64,000 nt of DNA from Clostridium_AD frigoriphilum (GCF_036541405.1 NZ_JAZHFS010000010.1:62001-126000), one strand, 5' to 3'; shown: positions 35,038-44,909, counted from the stretch's first letter. Made by a program: numbers and translations. The notes: a model not told the origin generated them from the sequence alone.

Positions 35038-36276
35038 TTACCCCCTCTTTACGCCAAAATGAGATGTTTTACTTATTAGTCCCATTTCAACTGCTAATTT
35101 CAATAAAAATTTAGTACATGTAAGTGCTGTAAATATACTTATAATTACACCAACTACTAGTGTTAGTGCAAAACCTTTAACCGAACCCGTTCCCATCATA
35201 TAAAGAACTAAACCAGCAACAATAGTTGTGATGTTTGAATCTAATATTGATGGAAGCGCTCTATGAAAACCAGAATGTACTGAAGATTTTATTGATTTTC
35301 CAGTTTTGAGTTCTTCTCTTATTCTCTCAAATATTAACACATTAGCATCTACTGCCATACCAATTGTAAGTAGGAATCCAGCAATACCTGAAAGTGTTAA
35401 AGTTGCATTCATAGCTGAGAATGCTCCGAGAACCAAAACAATATATAACACTAGAGATATACACGCGATAACCCCTGGTGCTCTATAATATAAAAGCATA
35501 AATAGGAATACAAATAATATTGCAATGGCTCCTGCCTTCATACTTTGTGCCATTGCTGCTTCTCCTAAAGTGGCTCCAACTGTCTTAACTGAAACAGCTT
35601 TTAAAGTTACAGGCAATGCTCCTGATTTAATAATTTGTGATTGTGATGTAGCTTCTGCTAATGTTGCACTTCCTGAAATTTCAGCCTTACCGTCTGTAAT
35701 AGCTACTTGCACTGTAGGATCAGTTAATTTATCTTTATCCATATAAATAGATATCTTTTGTCCTATAAATTTCTGAGTTGCTACTGCAAACTTTGCCTTT
35801 CCTGAATCATTAAGTACAAGATTTATAACAGGTTTATTATCTTGACCGTATGCTGCAGTGGCGTCCTTTACATCTTTACCAGTAAGAATTGTTACTTTAT
35901 CAGGACCAACAAATTTAAGTTCTCCTGATTTAGCTACAGTATCAAGAATTTCTTTAGAATCAAATTTACCTGGTATTTCGATTCTAATTCTATTAAGACC
36001 TTCCTTTGCAACTAATGTTTCACTAATTCCCATTTTATTAACTCTCATAGAAATAAGCTCAATAGCCCTGTCTAAGGTTTTCGCATCAACAGCCCCACCT
36101 TGAACTTCTTCGAGCACTGAAATTCCACCTTGTATGTCTAGACCTTTGTTTATTGTTTGAGTAAATGGTTTAACCCTATAGTCTCCTATTGTAAATCCGT
36201 GAAATCCTGTAAATGCTAATAATCCGACAACAAAAACACTGACTAGAAACAGTATTGTGCTTTTCTTCTTTTTCAT
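35038..36276 (-). CDS. secD: Protein translocase subunit SecD
   Basis: A 412-residue subunit. The start at 36276 has AGGGGG upstream and is preferred over 36291. Motifs GLDIQGGISV near the N-terminus and GMAVDANVLIFERIREE in the membrane domain are typical. The periplasmic-like loop is short, as in other clostridia. It pairs with secF and has its own strong promoter. Confidence 0.96.
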   Translation of the reverse strand: MKKKKSTILFLVSVFVVGLLAFTGFHGFTIGDYRVKPFTQTINKGLDIQGGISVLEEVQGGAVDAKTLDRAIELISMRVNKMGISETLVAKEGLNRIRIEIPGKFDSKEILDTVAKSGELKFVGPDKVTILTGKDVKDATAAYGQDNKPVINLVLNDSGKAKFAVATQKFIGQKISIYMDKDKLTDPTVQVAITDGKAEISGSATLAEATSQSQIIKSGALPVTLKAVSVKTVGATLGEAAMAQSMKAGAIAILFVFLFMLLYYRAPGVIACISLVLYIVLVLGAFSAMNATLTLSGIAGFLLTIGMAVDANVLIFERIREELKTGKSIKSSVHSGFHRALPSILDSNITTIVAGLVLYMMGTGSVKGFALTLVVGVIISIFTALTCTKFLLKLAVEMGLISKTSHFGVKRG

Positions 36277-36309
36277 GTTTATCCCCCTCACTGTTTACTC
36301 ATAACTACA

Positions 36310-36338
36310 ATTATATTATGATTAACAAATTTAGTCAA
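36310..36338 (-). promoter_or_regulatory. secD-secF promoter
   Basis: TTGACT (36333-36338), 17-bp spacer, TATAAT (36310-36315) on the minus strand in the gap between scfB and secD. Confidence 0.8.
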
Positions 36339-36355
36339 TCTTGCCTAAATATAAT

Positions 36356-37720
36356 TTACTTAGTCATAGTTTGTGCTTTTAAAGCTATAGCACATTCTAT
36401 CCTCTTTTTTTGCATCTTACATCCAATTTCATATGGTATATGCATATCTCCATTGAAATTAAAGTTATTTGCCTGGCATCCACCACTGCAATAAAATTTG
36501 GCCCAGCACTCTGTACAAGCAGGTTTATTATAAATATGGGCTTCTTTAAATTCTTTAACCATCTTTTTATTAGTAATCCCAGTATATATATCTCCTATAA
36601 GGAAATCTTTATTACCAACAAATTGATGACAAGGGTATATATCACCATCCGGTGTAATCGCTACATATTCATGCCCAGCTCCACATCCTGCTATTCTCTT
36701 ATATACACAAGGACCACCCTTTAAATCAATATTAAAATGATAAAATTTAAAGCTTGTCCCATCCTTATATCTTTTGAGCATATCTGTATATAACTTATCA
36801 TATTGCTCAAATATCACTGGTAAATCTTCCTCTCTAAGTGAAAGATTATGTTCAGGTGGAAGTACTACTGGCTCTATAGATATTTCTTTAAAGCCTAAAT
36901 CTGCCATATGTTTTATATCTTCAAAAAAATCAGTGTTTTCTCTAGTGAAGGTTCCCCTAACATAATACTGTTTTGATTTATCTCTCATATCAACCATTTT
37001 TTTAATTTTAGGAAGAATATTATCATATGAACCACTTCCATCTACCTTTACTCTAACCTTATCATTAACAGCTTTTCTTCCATCTATGCTAAGTACTATA
37101 TTGCCCATGTTTTCATCCATATATTTCATAACCTCATCAGTAAGCAATGTTGCATTAGTAGTCATAGTAAATCTTATGGATTTATTATAAATTTTCTCCT
37201 GAACCCTAGCATATTTAACTATTTCTTTTATCATTTCAAAAGCCATAAGTGGCTCTCCACCGAACAAATCTATCTCGATATTTTTTCTAGGTCCAGATTT
37301 CTCTAAAACAAAATCTATTGATTTCTTGCCAACTTCTACTGACATTGCTTTTCTAGCGCCATGGTACTCACCCTCGTCAGCAAAACAGTACTTACATCTT
37401 AAGTTACAATCATGAATTATATTTAGACACAGTGCCTTTATATATGGCTCTTCTTTTTCACCACTTAATGCAATTGATTTGTATAAATCTCCTGTGTACA
37501 AAGTTTCTTCCTGAATTAAGCTTTTAATTTCATCATATACTTCACTAATATCTTCTATTGAATATTTATTTTTAAAATCTTCTATTAAATCTTCTTTTTT
37601 CCTAAGTTCATTTTCATCTAAAAGATCATAAACTATTTCATCTACCATATGTAGTGCTCCAGAATTTACATCAATTACATAGTGTTCATTATCTTGGATA
37701 AATTTATGAATAAGTGACAA
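36356..37720 (-). CDS. scfB: SCIFF peptide maturase, radical SAM-SPASM enzyme
   Basis: A 454-residue radical SAM enzyme. The N-terminal 80 residues resemble a RiPP recognition domain that would hold the precursor. The cluster motif is CNLRCKYC (Cys105, 109, 112), and a C-terminal SPASM domain holds auxiliary clusters (PDGDIYPCHQF, then CTECWAKFYCSGGC). Characterised relatives (CteB of Clostridium thermocellum) form a Cys-to-Thr thioether bond in SCIFF. Its substrate is encoded immediately upstream at 37782-37919. The product's role in the cell is unknown. Confidence 0.95.
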   Translation of the reverse strand: MSLIHKFIQDNEHYVIDVNSGALHMVDEIVYDLLDENELRKKEDLIEDFKNKYSIEDISEVYDEIKSLIQEETLYTGDLYKSIALSGEKEEPYIKALCLNIIHDCNLRCKYCFADEGEYHGARKAMSVEVGKKSIDFVLEKSGPRKNIEIDLFGGEPLMAFEMIKEIVKYARVQEKIYNKSIRFTMTTNATLLTDEVMKYMDENMGNIVLSIDGRKAVNDKVRVKVDGSGSYDNILPKIKKMVDMRDKSKQYYVRGTFTRENTDFFEDIKHMADLGFKEISIEPVVLPPEHNLSLREEDLPVIFEQYDKLYTDMLKRYKDGTSFKFYHFNIDLKGGPCVYKRIAGCGAGHEYVAITPDGDIYPCHQFVGNKDFLIGDIYTGITNKKMVKEFKEAHIYNKPACTECWAKFYCSGGCQANNFNFNGDMHIPYEIGCKMQKKRIECAIALKAQTMTK

Positions 37721-37746
37721 TTTTCTTCCTCCTAACTAAATTTAAA

Positions 37747-37767
37747 GCAGTAACCCTAAGTTACTGC
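37747..37767 (-). terminator. Weak hairpin between scfA and scfB
   Basis: Perfect 8-bp arms GCAGTAAC and GTTACTGC with a 5-nt loop lie between the SCIFF peptide gene and its maturase gene. The tail is TTTAAATTT, not a full T-run, so partial read-through with more peptide mRNA than enzyme mRNA is plausible. Confidence 0.55.
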
Positions 37768-37781
37768 CCCCGTTAACATTA

Positions 37782-37919
37782 TTAGTTTTCACAAGCTAAG
37801 TTAGCTACTGTACAAGAAGTTTTACATGCTGACTGACATGAATTAGCACATTCCTTGCATCCTGGTTTTTTTAAACTTTCTTTGATTGTTGCTGCATTTA
37901 TAGTTTTTATATGTTTCAT
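37782..37919 (-). CDS. scfA: SCIFF peptide precursor (six cysteines in forty-five residues)
   Basis: A small gene read from the sequence: exactly 45 residues beginning MKHIKTINAATIKESLKKPG, with cysteines at 21, 24, 28, 32, 36 and 43. It has a GGAGG ribosome binding site. This is the near-universal clostridial SCIFF RiPP precursor. In the Clostridium thermocellum homolog a thioether links Cys32 to Thr37, and both residues are present here at those positions. The maturase gene scfB follows 62 bp downstream. The mature function is not known in any organism I can name. Confidence 0.95.
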   Translation of the reverse strand: MKHIKTINAATIKESLKKPGCKECANSCQSACKTSCTVANLACEN

Positions 37920-37989
37920 TTTTTATTCCTCCATATCATAAAGTTGACCTGTACATCATATCATAATATTCTAGCTAAATAAAGTAATT

Positions 37990-38358
37990 TTATAAATTTA
38001 TTCCAAGCATTCCTGATAAGGTACCTATACCTAAAGCGAGTGAAGTTCTTACTATTTCGCGCATTCCAATAGCAGCACTTCCACCACCAAAGACTTTAAC
38101 TAAGTACAAAACCAACATGTAAGTCGCAGCAACCATAATACCCATTAGCCAACCTTTTTCCCCTGCTTTTTTCGCAGCGAATATAGATCCGTAAAGTACA
38201 CTCACTAGTGTTATTACAATATAAAAAACGGATGTAACCTTCATGCTAGCTGGCAAAACAGTTGTTACTATAGAATAAATAACTAATATAATTAAGGTTA
38301 AAATTGAAGCCCTAAATACTCCTTCTCCAGCGTAAGAATACTTTTTTTTATTTTCCAT
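37990..38358 (-). CDS. TIGR04086 family membrane protein
   Basis: A 122-residue protein with four predicted membrane segments. The start at 38358 has AAAGGGGGGATTTAC upstream and is preferred over 38394. It contains a Gly-rich end (FGGGSAAIGMREIVRTSLALG). The family is found in clostridia and bacilli near yajC and scfA and has no known function. It lies between yajC and scfA, matching the conserved neighbourhood. Confidence 0.8.
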   Translation of the reverse strand: MENKKKYSYAGEGVFRASILTLIILVIYSIVTTVLPASMKVTSVFYIVITLVSVLYGSIFAAKKAGEKGWLMGIMVAATYMLVLYLVKVFGGGSAAIGMREIVRTSLALGIGTLSGMLGINL

Positions 38359-38460
38359 GTAAATCCCCCCTTTTCTATAAATTCCAATAAACAAACAATT
38401 TTTTTATTGAAATCTATAATATTAATTATGATTTGAAAAGGGGTTTTATTACATAATTCA

Positions 38461-38751
38461 TTATTTTTTCTCTACTACTGCATCAGTATTTAAATTTATA
38501 ACAGTTCCAATTCCGCTTTTTGCTAATTTAATTCTAGTTCTGTCTGGACCGCTTTCTAGTATAATATACTCATCTTGGATGTTGATGATTTTTCCCATCA
38601 CACCGCCTTTAGTCAGTACTTCATCATTTACTTTTAAATTGTTTAAAAGCGCAGCATATTTTTTCTTTCTTTTGTTTTCTGGTATAAATATTACTAGATA
38701 AAATACTACTAGCATTAATACCATTGTAAACACACTTCCTAATTGTCCCAT
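38461..38751 (-). CDS. yajC: Preprotein translocase subunit YajC
   Basis: A 96-residue protein with one N-terminal membrane helix followed by the soluble domain NLKVNDEVLTKGGVMGKI, typical of YajC. It associates with SecD and SecF, encoded about 2 kb downstream. It follows tgt, as in many bacteria. Confidence 0.95.
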   Translation of the reverse strand: MGQLGSVFTMVLMLVVFYLVIFIPENKRKKKYAALLNNLKVNDEVLTKGGVMGKIINIQDEYIILESGPDRTRIKLAKSGIGTVINLNTDAVVEKK

Positions 38752-38850
38752 CTATATTCTCCTCCTTTCAATAATTGTTTCTCTAACTTATAATAAAATA
38801 ATTTTCCTATAAAGATATATCTTATAGGCTAATCATATTATAGCAAATAA

Positions 38851-39981
38851 TTATTTTCCTTCATTCCACTGAGCAAGTTTCTCAGCCTTAAATTCTTCAA
38901 AGCAATCATTATCAATAGCATCTCTAATATCTTCCATAAGTTTATTATAAAAATATAAATTATGAAGTACACAAAGCCTCATTGCGAGCATTTCCTTTGC
39001 TTTAAATAAATGTCTTATGTAGGCTCTAGTATAATGTTTGCATGCAGGACACTTACATCCCTCATCAATTGGACCAGCATCTAGCTCAAATTTAGCATTA
39101 AACATATTTATTCTACCATCTTTCGTAAAAACATTCCCATGTCTTCCGTTTCTTGCTGGCAATACGCAATCAAAAAAGTCTACTCCCCTTGATACAGCCT
39201 CTAATATATTACTCGGGTAACCAACCCCCATAAGATATATCGGCTTATCCTGTGGCAAATGTGGAACAACTGCATCAATAATTCTATACATTTCTTCGTG
39301 AGATTCTCCAACTGCAAGGCCACCAATCGCATAGCCATCTAGGTCCATTTTACTAATTGTTTTAGCATGCTCTATTCTAATATCCTCATATGTTCCACCT
39401 TGATTTATGCCAAATAACATTTGTTTGTTATTTATAGTGTCACTTAAAGAATTTAATCTATCCATTTCAATCTTACACCGCTTGAGCCACCTTGTAGTTC
39501 TTGCTACTGAATCTACAACATATTCTTTAGTAGAAGGATTGGGTATACATTCATCAAACGCCATAGCAATAGTCGATGCTAAATTACTTTGTATTTGCAT
39601 GCTCTCTTCTGGACCCATGAATATTTTTTTTCCATCAATATGAGAATTAAAGTAAACTCCTTCTTCTTTAATTTTTCTCATTTTTGATAAAGAAAACACT
39701 TGGAATCCACCTGAATCTGTAAGGATAGGCCTATCCCAATTCATAAATTTATGAAGTCCTCCCATTTTACGTACAACCGTATCTGTTGGTCTTAAGTGTA
39801 AATGATAAGTGTTAGACAATTCTACTTGGCAGTTAATCTCTTTTAAATCCATAGTTGATACGGCACCTTTAATTACGGCTAGTGTACCTACATTCATAAA
39901 TACAGGTGTTTGAATAGTGCCATGAGGTGTTGTAAATTCACCACGTCTTACTTTACCACTTTTTTTAAGTAATTTATACAT
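38851..39981 (-). CDS. tgt: Queuine tRNA-ribosyltransferase
   Basis: A 376-residue enzyme that swaps guanine-34 for preQ1 in GUN-anticodon tRNAs. The catalytic Asp region is LTDSGGFQVFS, the active-site loop is FDCVLPARNGRHG, and the zinc site is CKCPACKHYTRAYIRHL. It pairs with queA 57 bp upstream in the order queA-tgt-yajC. No preQ1 riboswitch is visible upstream of queA. Confidence 0.97.
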   Translation of the reverse strand: MYKLLKKSGKVRRGEFTTPHGTIQTPVFMNVGTLAVIKGAVSTMDLKEINCQVELSNTYHLHLRPTDTVVRKMGGLHKFMNWDRPILTDSGGFQVFSLSKMRKIKEEGVYFNSHIDGKKIFMGPEESMQIQSNLASTIAMAFDECIPNPSTKEYVVDSVARTTRWLKRCKIEMDRLNSLSDTINNKQMLFGINQGGTYEDIRIEHAKTISKMDLDGYAIGGLAVGESHEEMYRIIDAVVPHLPQDKPIYLMGVGYPSNILEAVSRGVDFFDCVLPARNGRHGNVFTKDGRINMFNAKFELDAGPIDEGCKCPACKHYTRAYIRHLFKAKEMLAMRLCVLHNLYFYNKLMEDIRDAIDNDCFEEFKAEKLAQWNEGK

Positions 39982-40038
39982 AATTAACCTACTTTCTATA
40001 CAATAATTACGAGTTAGCTCTTTCTTTACTATTATTTT

Positions 40039-41064
40039 TTAATATAAAAACATTGCGTCTCCAAAACTGAAGAATCTATATTTTTCTTTAACCGCTACTT
40101 CATATGCTCCCATAATTAAATCTTTATCTGCAAAAGCGCTAACCAACATTATTAGTGTAGATTCTGGCAAATGAAAATTAGTTATTAATGCATCAACAAT
40201 TTTAAACTTGTATCCTGGATATATAAAAATGTCTGTCCATCCAGATTTCGCACATACTCTTCCATTATCATCTGCTATACTTTCGAGTGTTCTGTTAGAA
40301 GTTGTACCTACCGCAATTACTCTTCCACCATTTTCCTTTGTTTCATTTATTAACTGTGCTGTTTCTCTATTTAACATATAATGTTCTGAATGCATTTCAT
40401 GTTCTTCAACTTCTTCTGCTTTTACAGGTCTAAAAGTACCTAGACCTACATGTAATGTTACAAAAGCGATTTTAACACCTTTAGCTTTGATTTGAGCAAG
40501 TAGCTGCTTTGTAAAATGAAGTCCAGCAGTTGGAGCTGCGGCGGATCCTTCCTCTCTAGAGTATACAGTCTGATATCTTTCTTTATCTTCTAATTTTTCA
40601 GTAATATAAGGAGGAAGTGGCATCTCTCCAAGTTTATCTAAAATTTCTTCAAAAATTCCGTCATATTCAAATTCAACGATTCTGCTTCCGCCCTCTGAAT
40701 CACTAATAACGGTTGCTTTAAGCTCTCCATTACCAAAAATAAAGGTTGCTCCTATCTTTGCCTTTTTACCAGGCTTAACTAAAGTTTCCCACCTGTTAAT
40801 GTCTATTCTTTTAAGAAGTAAGAATTCCATCTTACCACCGGTTCCCTCTTTAACTCCAAGTAGCCTTGCTGGCAATACTCTAGTATCATTCAATACTAAA
40901 CAATCACCTGGATTCAAATAATCTATTATGTTTTTAAAATGTTTATGGTCTATTTCCTTTTTAGTTTTATTGATTACCATAAGCCTTGACTCATCCCTTT
41001 TTTCAAGTGGATGTTGCGCTATAAGTTCCTTTGGTAAGTCAAAATAAAAATCCTTTACTTTCAA
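40039..41064 (-). CDS. queA: S-adenosylmethionine:tRNA ribosyltransferase-isomerase
   Basis: A 341-residue enzyme that turns preQ1 in tRNA into epoxyqueuosine using the ribosyl part of SAM. It opens with DFYFDLPKELIAQHPLEKRDESRLMV and contains AAPTAGLHFT and TNFHLPESTLIMLVSA, all typical. It stands directly upstream of tgt and downstream of ruvAB. Confidence 0.97.
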   Translation of the reverse strand: MKVKDFYFDLPKELIAQHPLEKRDESRLMVINKTKKEIDHKHFKNIIDYLNPGDCLVLNDTRVLPARLLGVKEGTGGKMEFLLLKRIDINRWETLVKPGKKAKIGATFIFGNGELKATVISDSEGGSRIVEFEYDGIFEEILDKLGEMPLPPYITEKLEDKERYQTVYSREEGSAAAPTAGLHFTKQLLAQIKAKGVKIAFVTLHVGLGTFRPVKAEEVEEHEMHSEHYMLNRETAQLINETKENGGRVIAVGTTSNRTLESIADDNGRVCAKSGWTDIFIYPGYKFKIVDALITNFHLPESTLIMLVSAFADKDLIMGAYEVAVKEKYRFFSFGDAMFLY

Positions 41065-41152
41065 AATATTACACCCTCTCTTTATGCAAAAATCATTTAA
41101 ATTTTATGTCCATCATAATTAATATTATGAATTATTTAAGTTTCTTTGCTTT

Positions 41153-42160
41153 CTATGTCTTTTGTGGTCTATTTAAATGTTGATACGCTTTTTTAGAAGC
41201 TATTCGTCCCCTTGGTGTCCTTATTATAAATCCCTTTTGAATTAGATATGGTTCATAAACATCTTCGAGTGTGCCTATCTCTTCTCCTACAAAATAGGAT
41301 AATGTTTCAATACCAACTGGCCCACCATTAAAATTATCTATAATAGCTTCAAGCATTTTGTTATCTATCCTATCAAAACCTTCGTCGTCTATTTCAAGGA
41401 GCTCTGATGCAGATTTTGCTATATTCAGATCTATAATTCCATTTCCCTTAACATCACAATAATCCCTTACCCTCTTAAGCAAACGATTTGCAATTCTTGG
41501 AGTCCCCCTTGAACGTCTTGCAATTTCCACCGCAGCATCACTCGTAATATCCACTTTCAAAATAGCTGCTGAACGTACTACTATTTCTTTTAACTCACTT
41601 TGAGAATAATATTCCATAGCACTTAGCACTCCAAATCTATCACGAAGTGGGGCAGTTAATAGCCCAATCCTAGTTGTTGCACCAATAAGTGTGAATTTTG
41701 GAAGATCTAATCTTATGGATTTTGCAGATGCTCCTTTTCCTATAACAATATCAAGTGCATAATCTTCCATAGCAGGATATAAAATTTCTTCTACAGATCT
41801 GTTAAGTCTATGTATTTCATCAATAAAAAGCACATCATAATCACTAAGGCTAGTTAAAATAGCTGCTAAATCCCCTGCTCTTTCTATTGCTGGTCCAGAA
41901 GTTACTTTTAAATTCCCTTTCATTTCTTTCGCAATAATATTCGCAAGAGTTGTCTTACCAAGGCCTGGTGGTCCATATAAAAGCACGTGATCAAGAGGTT
42001 CGTCTCTATTTTGAGCCGCTTTAATAAATATACTTAATTTTTCTTTTATTTTAGATTGACCAATATATTCTCCAAGCTTTTGAGGTCTTAGAGAATACTC
42101 AGCATCCACATCTTCTTCTGTAATAGACGAAGTAATAATTCTTTCCTGAGTATCATCCAT
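41153..42160 (-). CDS. ruvB: Holliday junction branch migration helicase RuvB
   Basis: A 335-residue AAA+ ATPase. The start at 42160 is supported by AGGTGGG 8 nt upstream and avoids overlap with ruvA. Walker A is GPPGLGKTT, Walker B FIDEIHR, sensor 1 GATTR and the arginine finger region RDRFGV; a C-terminal winged helix follows. With RuvA it drives branch migration at Holliday junctions. Confidence 0.97.
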   Translation of the reverse strand: MDDTQERIITSSITEEDVDAEYSLRPQKLGEYIGQSKIKEKLSIFIKAAQNRDEPLDHVLLYGPPGLGKTTLANIIAKEMKGNLKVTSGPAIERAGDLAAILTSLSDYDVLFIDEIHRLNRSVEEILYPAMEDYALDIVIGKGASAKSIRLDLPKFTLIGATTRIGLLTAPLRDRFGVLSAMEYYSQSELKEIVVRSAAILKVDITSDAAVEIARRSRGTPRIANRLLKRVRDYCDVKGNGIIDLNIAKSASELLEIDDEGFDRIDNKMLEAIIDNFNGGPVGIETLSYFVGEEIGTLEDVYEPYLIQKGFIIRTPRGRIASKKAYQHLNRPQKT

Positions 42161-42174
42161 AGTATATTCCCACC

Positions 42175-42774
42175 TTAGTTCATTAAATATTTCAAACAAT
42201 CTTTAATTATGTTTTCAAGTGATTGTTCATGACTTACAGCACTCATTGCTTTTTCCGCTTCTTTTTCAGAATATCCTAGTGAAATAAGAGCACCCAAAAC
42301 CTCCATAAGTTTTCTATCTTCTATTAAATTCATTCCTGAATTCTGTGATAGGTCTTGAGTGGTAGACTGCTCAAGATGTATCTTTTCTCTAAGTTCCAAA
42401 ATTATTCTTTGAGCAATTTTCTTTCCTATACCCGGTGCCCGAATTAGAGTTTTTTCATCCCCCGATACAATAGCATACTTCAAATTTGTTACACTGCAAA
42501 TAGAAAGTAATGACAAACCAGCTTTTGACCCAACTCCATTTATACTAATTACAAGGCTAAACATCTCTATCTCATCTTTTGTTAGAAACCCATACAAACC
42601 AATAAAATCTTCTCTAACAATTTGTTTTATATATAATAATACAGTTTCATTTGTTTTAGGCATCTTAGCCATAGTGCTTCCAGAAGTATATATTCTATAA
42701 CCCATTCCGTTATTGTCTAGTATAATATAGTCTTTATTAATACCTACAAAAATGCCTTTTATATATTCGAACAT
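42175..42774 (-). CDS. ruvA: Holliday junction DNA helicase subunit RuvA
   Basis: A 199-residue DNA-binding subunit. The N-terminal OB-fold, the helix-hairpin-helix motifs (INGVGSKAGLSLLS and APGIGKKIAQRIILELREK) and the small C-terminal RuvB-contact domain (LGYSEKEAEKAM) are visible. It lies 14 bp upstream of ruvB. ruvC is not adjacent. Confidence 0.97.
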   Translation of the reverse strand: MFEYIKGIFVGINKDYIILDNNGMGYRIYTSGSTMAKMPKTNETVLLYIKQIVREDFIGLYGFLTKDEIEMFSLVISINGVGSKAGLSLLSICSVTNLKYAIVSGDEKTLIRAPGIGKKIAQRIILELREKIHLEQSTTQDLSQNSGMNLIEDRKLMEVLGALISLGYSEKEAEKAMSAVSHEQSLENIIKDCLKYLMN

Positions 42775-42913
42775 AATACTTCCTCCTTGCTGCTTCCTTT
42801 AAGATACTAATTATTAATTGTTATCCTTCTATTTTTATAGCAACATATATTACTTTACCACCTAAACGTTATTAATTCAATAAATAAGATACATGAAAAT
42901 AAAAAAATATGGT

Positions 42914-42949
42914 AAAAAGCCTTAAGAAATATAATTCATAAGGCTTTTT
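42914..42949. terminator. Terminator between the BofC-like gene and ruvA
   Basis: AAAAAGCCTTA (42914-42924) pairs with TAAGGCTTTTT (42939-42949). It lies after the BofC-like gene on the minus strand. The rest of the gap 42775-43050 shows no gene. Confidence 0.75.
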
Positions 42950-43050
42950 TATTAGAAAAATACATTTCTTAAAGTTTTATCCTTCTAGAAAATATATTTC
43001 CTAATGATATAGTACATATTTCATTATTTTAATTAATTCAAATTAATTTA

Positions 43051-43818
43051 TCATGACTTTAATAGACCCATAGCATAATCAAAAGCCTTTGCCGGAGATT
43101 TGAATTCTCCTTTTTCATATTCTTCGCTATCTTCCATATCTTTTTTTGTATCATCATCTTTGCTATATTTTCTGCCGTGAATAAGATCCTCCACTAGTCC
43201 ATCTTTTTCTTTTAAGTCAATTATTTTAATATGTTGTAATTCTCCTTTGTCTACAGCTTCAAAATCATATTTCTGCTGTTTACCATCTGCTGAATAAACG
43301 TTAGCATTAAATAGTTTACTCGCTGATATATTTCCATTTTCATCTGTTTTATATATTGTAACCATATCGCTATACACACCTAAAAAATATCTATTGGCTT
43401 TATAACTATACCTATTGCTATTATTAACAAAAACAACTTCATCAGTACCCATATTAGAAACTGTGTAACCTTGATTTTTAAAATATTCATTAAGTTCTTC
43501 CTTATTTTTTCTAATTAATACTTTCGAACTATTAAAATACTTTTCAAGTACCATGTTCCTTACTACATTATCTTTATATTTAATCTTGAAAATGAATTTT
43601 GTGTCTGTTGATACCCTAGCCGAATTAGTGGTTACAGATGTTTGTAATGAATTACCGTTTTCAATGACTTTAGATGTAAACTTTAAATATGGTAAATTAC
43701 CATAAGCTTCAAGTTTTAAATCATTTTTATTCATATAATGGATTAGAGAATAATTGGCACAAACAAAAGCTATTAAGATTATTGTTAAAAGTGAATATAA
43801 AATTTTTCTATTTTTCAT
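43051..43818 (-). CDS. Membrane-anchored BofC C-terminal-domain-like protein
   Basis: A 255-residue protein with one N-terminal signal/anchor helix (LLTIILIAFVCANYSLI) and an extracytoplasmic body. The segment YFLGVYSDMVTIYKTDENG resembles the repeat found in BofC C-terminal domains. BofC in Bacillus controls a protease that triggers sigma-K processing; whether this protein does anything similar is an inference. The C-terminal 45 residues are rich in Asp, Lys and Glu. AGGAGGGG is the ribosome binding site. Confidence 0.65.
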   Translation of the reverse strand: MKNRKILYSLLTIILIAFVCANYSLIHYMNKNDLKLEAYGNLPYLKFTSKVIENGNSLQTSVTTNSARVSTDTKFIFKIKYKDNVVRNMVLEKYFNSSKVLIRKNKEELNEYFKNQGYTVSNMGTDEVVFVNNSNRYSYKANRYFLGVYSDMVTIYKTDENGNISASKLFNANVYSADGKQQKYDFEAVDKGELQHIKIIDLKEKDGLVEDLIHGRKYSKDDDTKKDMEDSEEYEKGEFKSPAKAFDYAMGLLKS

Positions 43819-43913
43819 AATTCCCCTCCTTATTTGGAATTATGTCCAAAGAAAGGATTATTCATTCAATAAATTAAAAATATATCACAATTATACATAG
43901 AATTTAATTTGTT

Positions 43914-44909
43914 TTATTTATCTAGACCTTTTCCAGAATCAGTAACATTATCTAATTGAAGCGGATAAGGTTCAAAGAAAGTTTGATTAATAAGATTTTT
44001 CTCTTCAAAACGTATAGCATTTGATTTTATAACATAAAGTGGAACACTAAAAGGTATTTTACTTTCTCTGTATTGTTCTATTGTATTTAAAATAAATTCT
44101 TTTTCTCTATGCGTTAACTTATCTGAGAAATAGCCCATAGATTTTATAAGCACATTTATATTCGATGTATATCTTGGTAACTTATTAAGGGCAAGATTAA
44201 GGTTTATTGCATATTCTTCATAAACTTGCTTTGCGCTTAATTCTCCATGGCTACCTATAATTCTCCCGAGTATTTTCAGTTGCTTTTGGTTGTACGACAT
44301 AAGAAGAAGCTTATTTGTGCTATGAAACTCAACTAGATCTTCTATAAGCATACTTTCTTCTATAACTCTAAAATTCTTAATAATATATAATTTTGTTAAA
44401 AAATGTTGCCTTATATTATAGTTTTTAACCCTTCCATCATCTTCGATTGCGGCACTAGGAAATTTATTTATTACTAGTTCACCAAATAATCCTTTTCCTT
44501 TAACCGATGATGAACCCTTTTGTGTACTTTTGTAAATTTTAACCTCTTTTATGCCGCAAGATGGGGATTTGCTTTTCAGTAGAAAGCCATCGACTTTCGG
44601 AAGATCTTTTAGAAATTCCTCTCCAAATTCAACCATTTCCGTGCTTAATTCCCTCTCAGTAACATGTTGCACTAATTTCACAGGTGATAGTTCATCTTCT
44701 TTAACAATCCTTATAGCCTCCCTAGGGGTATCTAGTCCTATTTGGACCTCAGGGCAAACTGTTATAAACTCCACATAATCATTTAATTTATCTACTAAAT
44801 TGCAACCGTCCATCTGACCATTATATCTGCACGCTTCAAAACCTAAGCATCTACTCACAACGACTACTGGTTTAACATTATTTATTCTTTCCTTATAAGA
44901 CAACTTCAT
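43914..44909 (-). CDS. DUF523 and DUF1722 fusion protein
   Basis: A 331-residue two-domain protein. The start at 44909 has GAGAGGATG upstream. The N-terminal DUF523 part has conserved cysteines in SRCLGFEACRYNG and LKSKSPSCGI. The C-terminal DUF1722 part (HSTNKLLLMSYNQKQLKILGRIIG) resembles E. coli YbgA. In other bacteria such fusions sit near photolyase genes. Here spore photoproduct lyase is about 2 kb away. No biochemical function is established. Confidence 0.85.
   Translation of the reverse strand: MKLSYKERINNVKPVVVVSRCLGFEACRYNGQMDGCNLVDKLNDYVEFITVCPEVQIGLDTPREAIRIVKEDELSPVKLVQHVTERELSTEMVEFGEEFLKDLPKVDGFLLKSKSPSCGIKEVKIYKSTQKGSSSVKGKGLFGELVINKFPSAAIEDDGRVKNYNIRQHFLTKLYIIKNFRVIEESMLIEDLVEFHSTNKLLLMSYNQKQLKILGRIIGSHGELSAKQVYEEYAINLNLALNKLPRYTSNINVLIKSMGYFSDKLTHREKEFILNTIEQYRESKIPFSVPLYVIKSNAIRFEEKNLINQTFFEPYPLQLDNVTDSGKGLDK

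Noticed and set aside
41065..41152. Possible preQ1 riboswitch before queA-tgt
   Set aside because: No preQ1-I or preQ1-II consensus or pseudoknot could be found in this short AT-rich gap.
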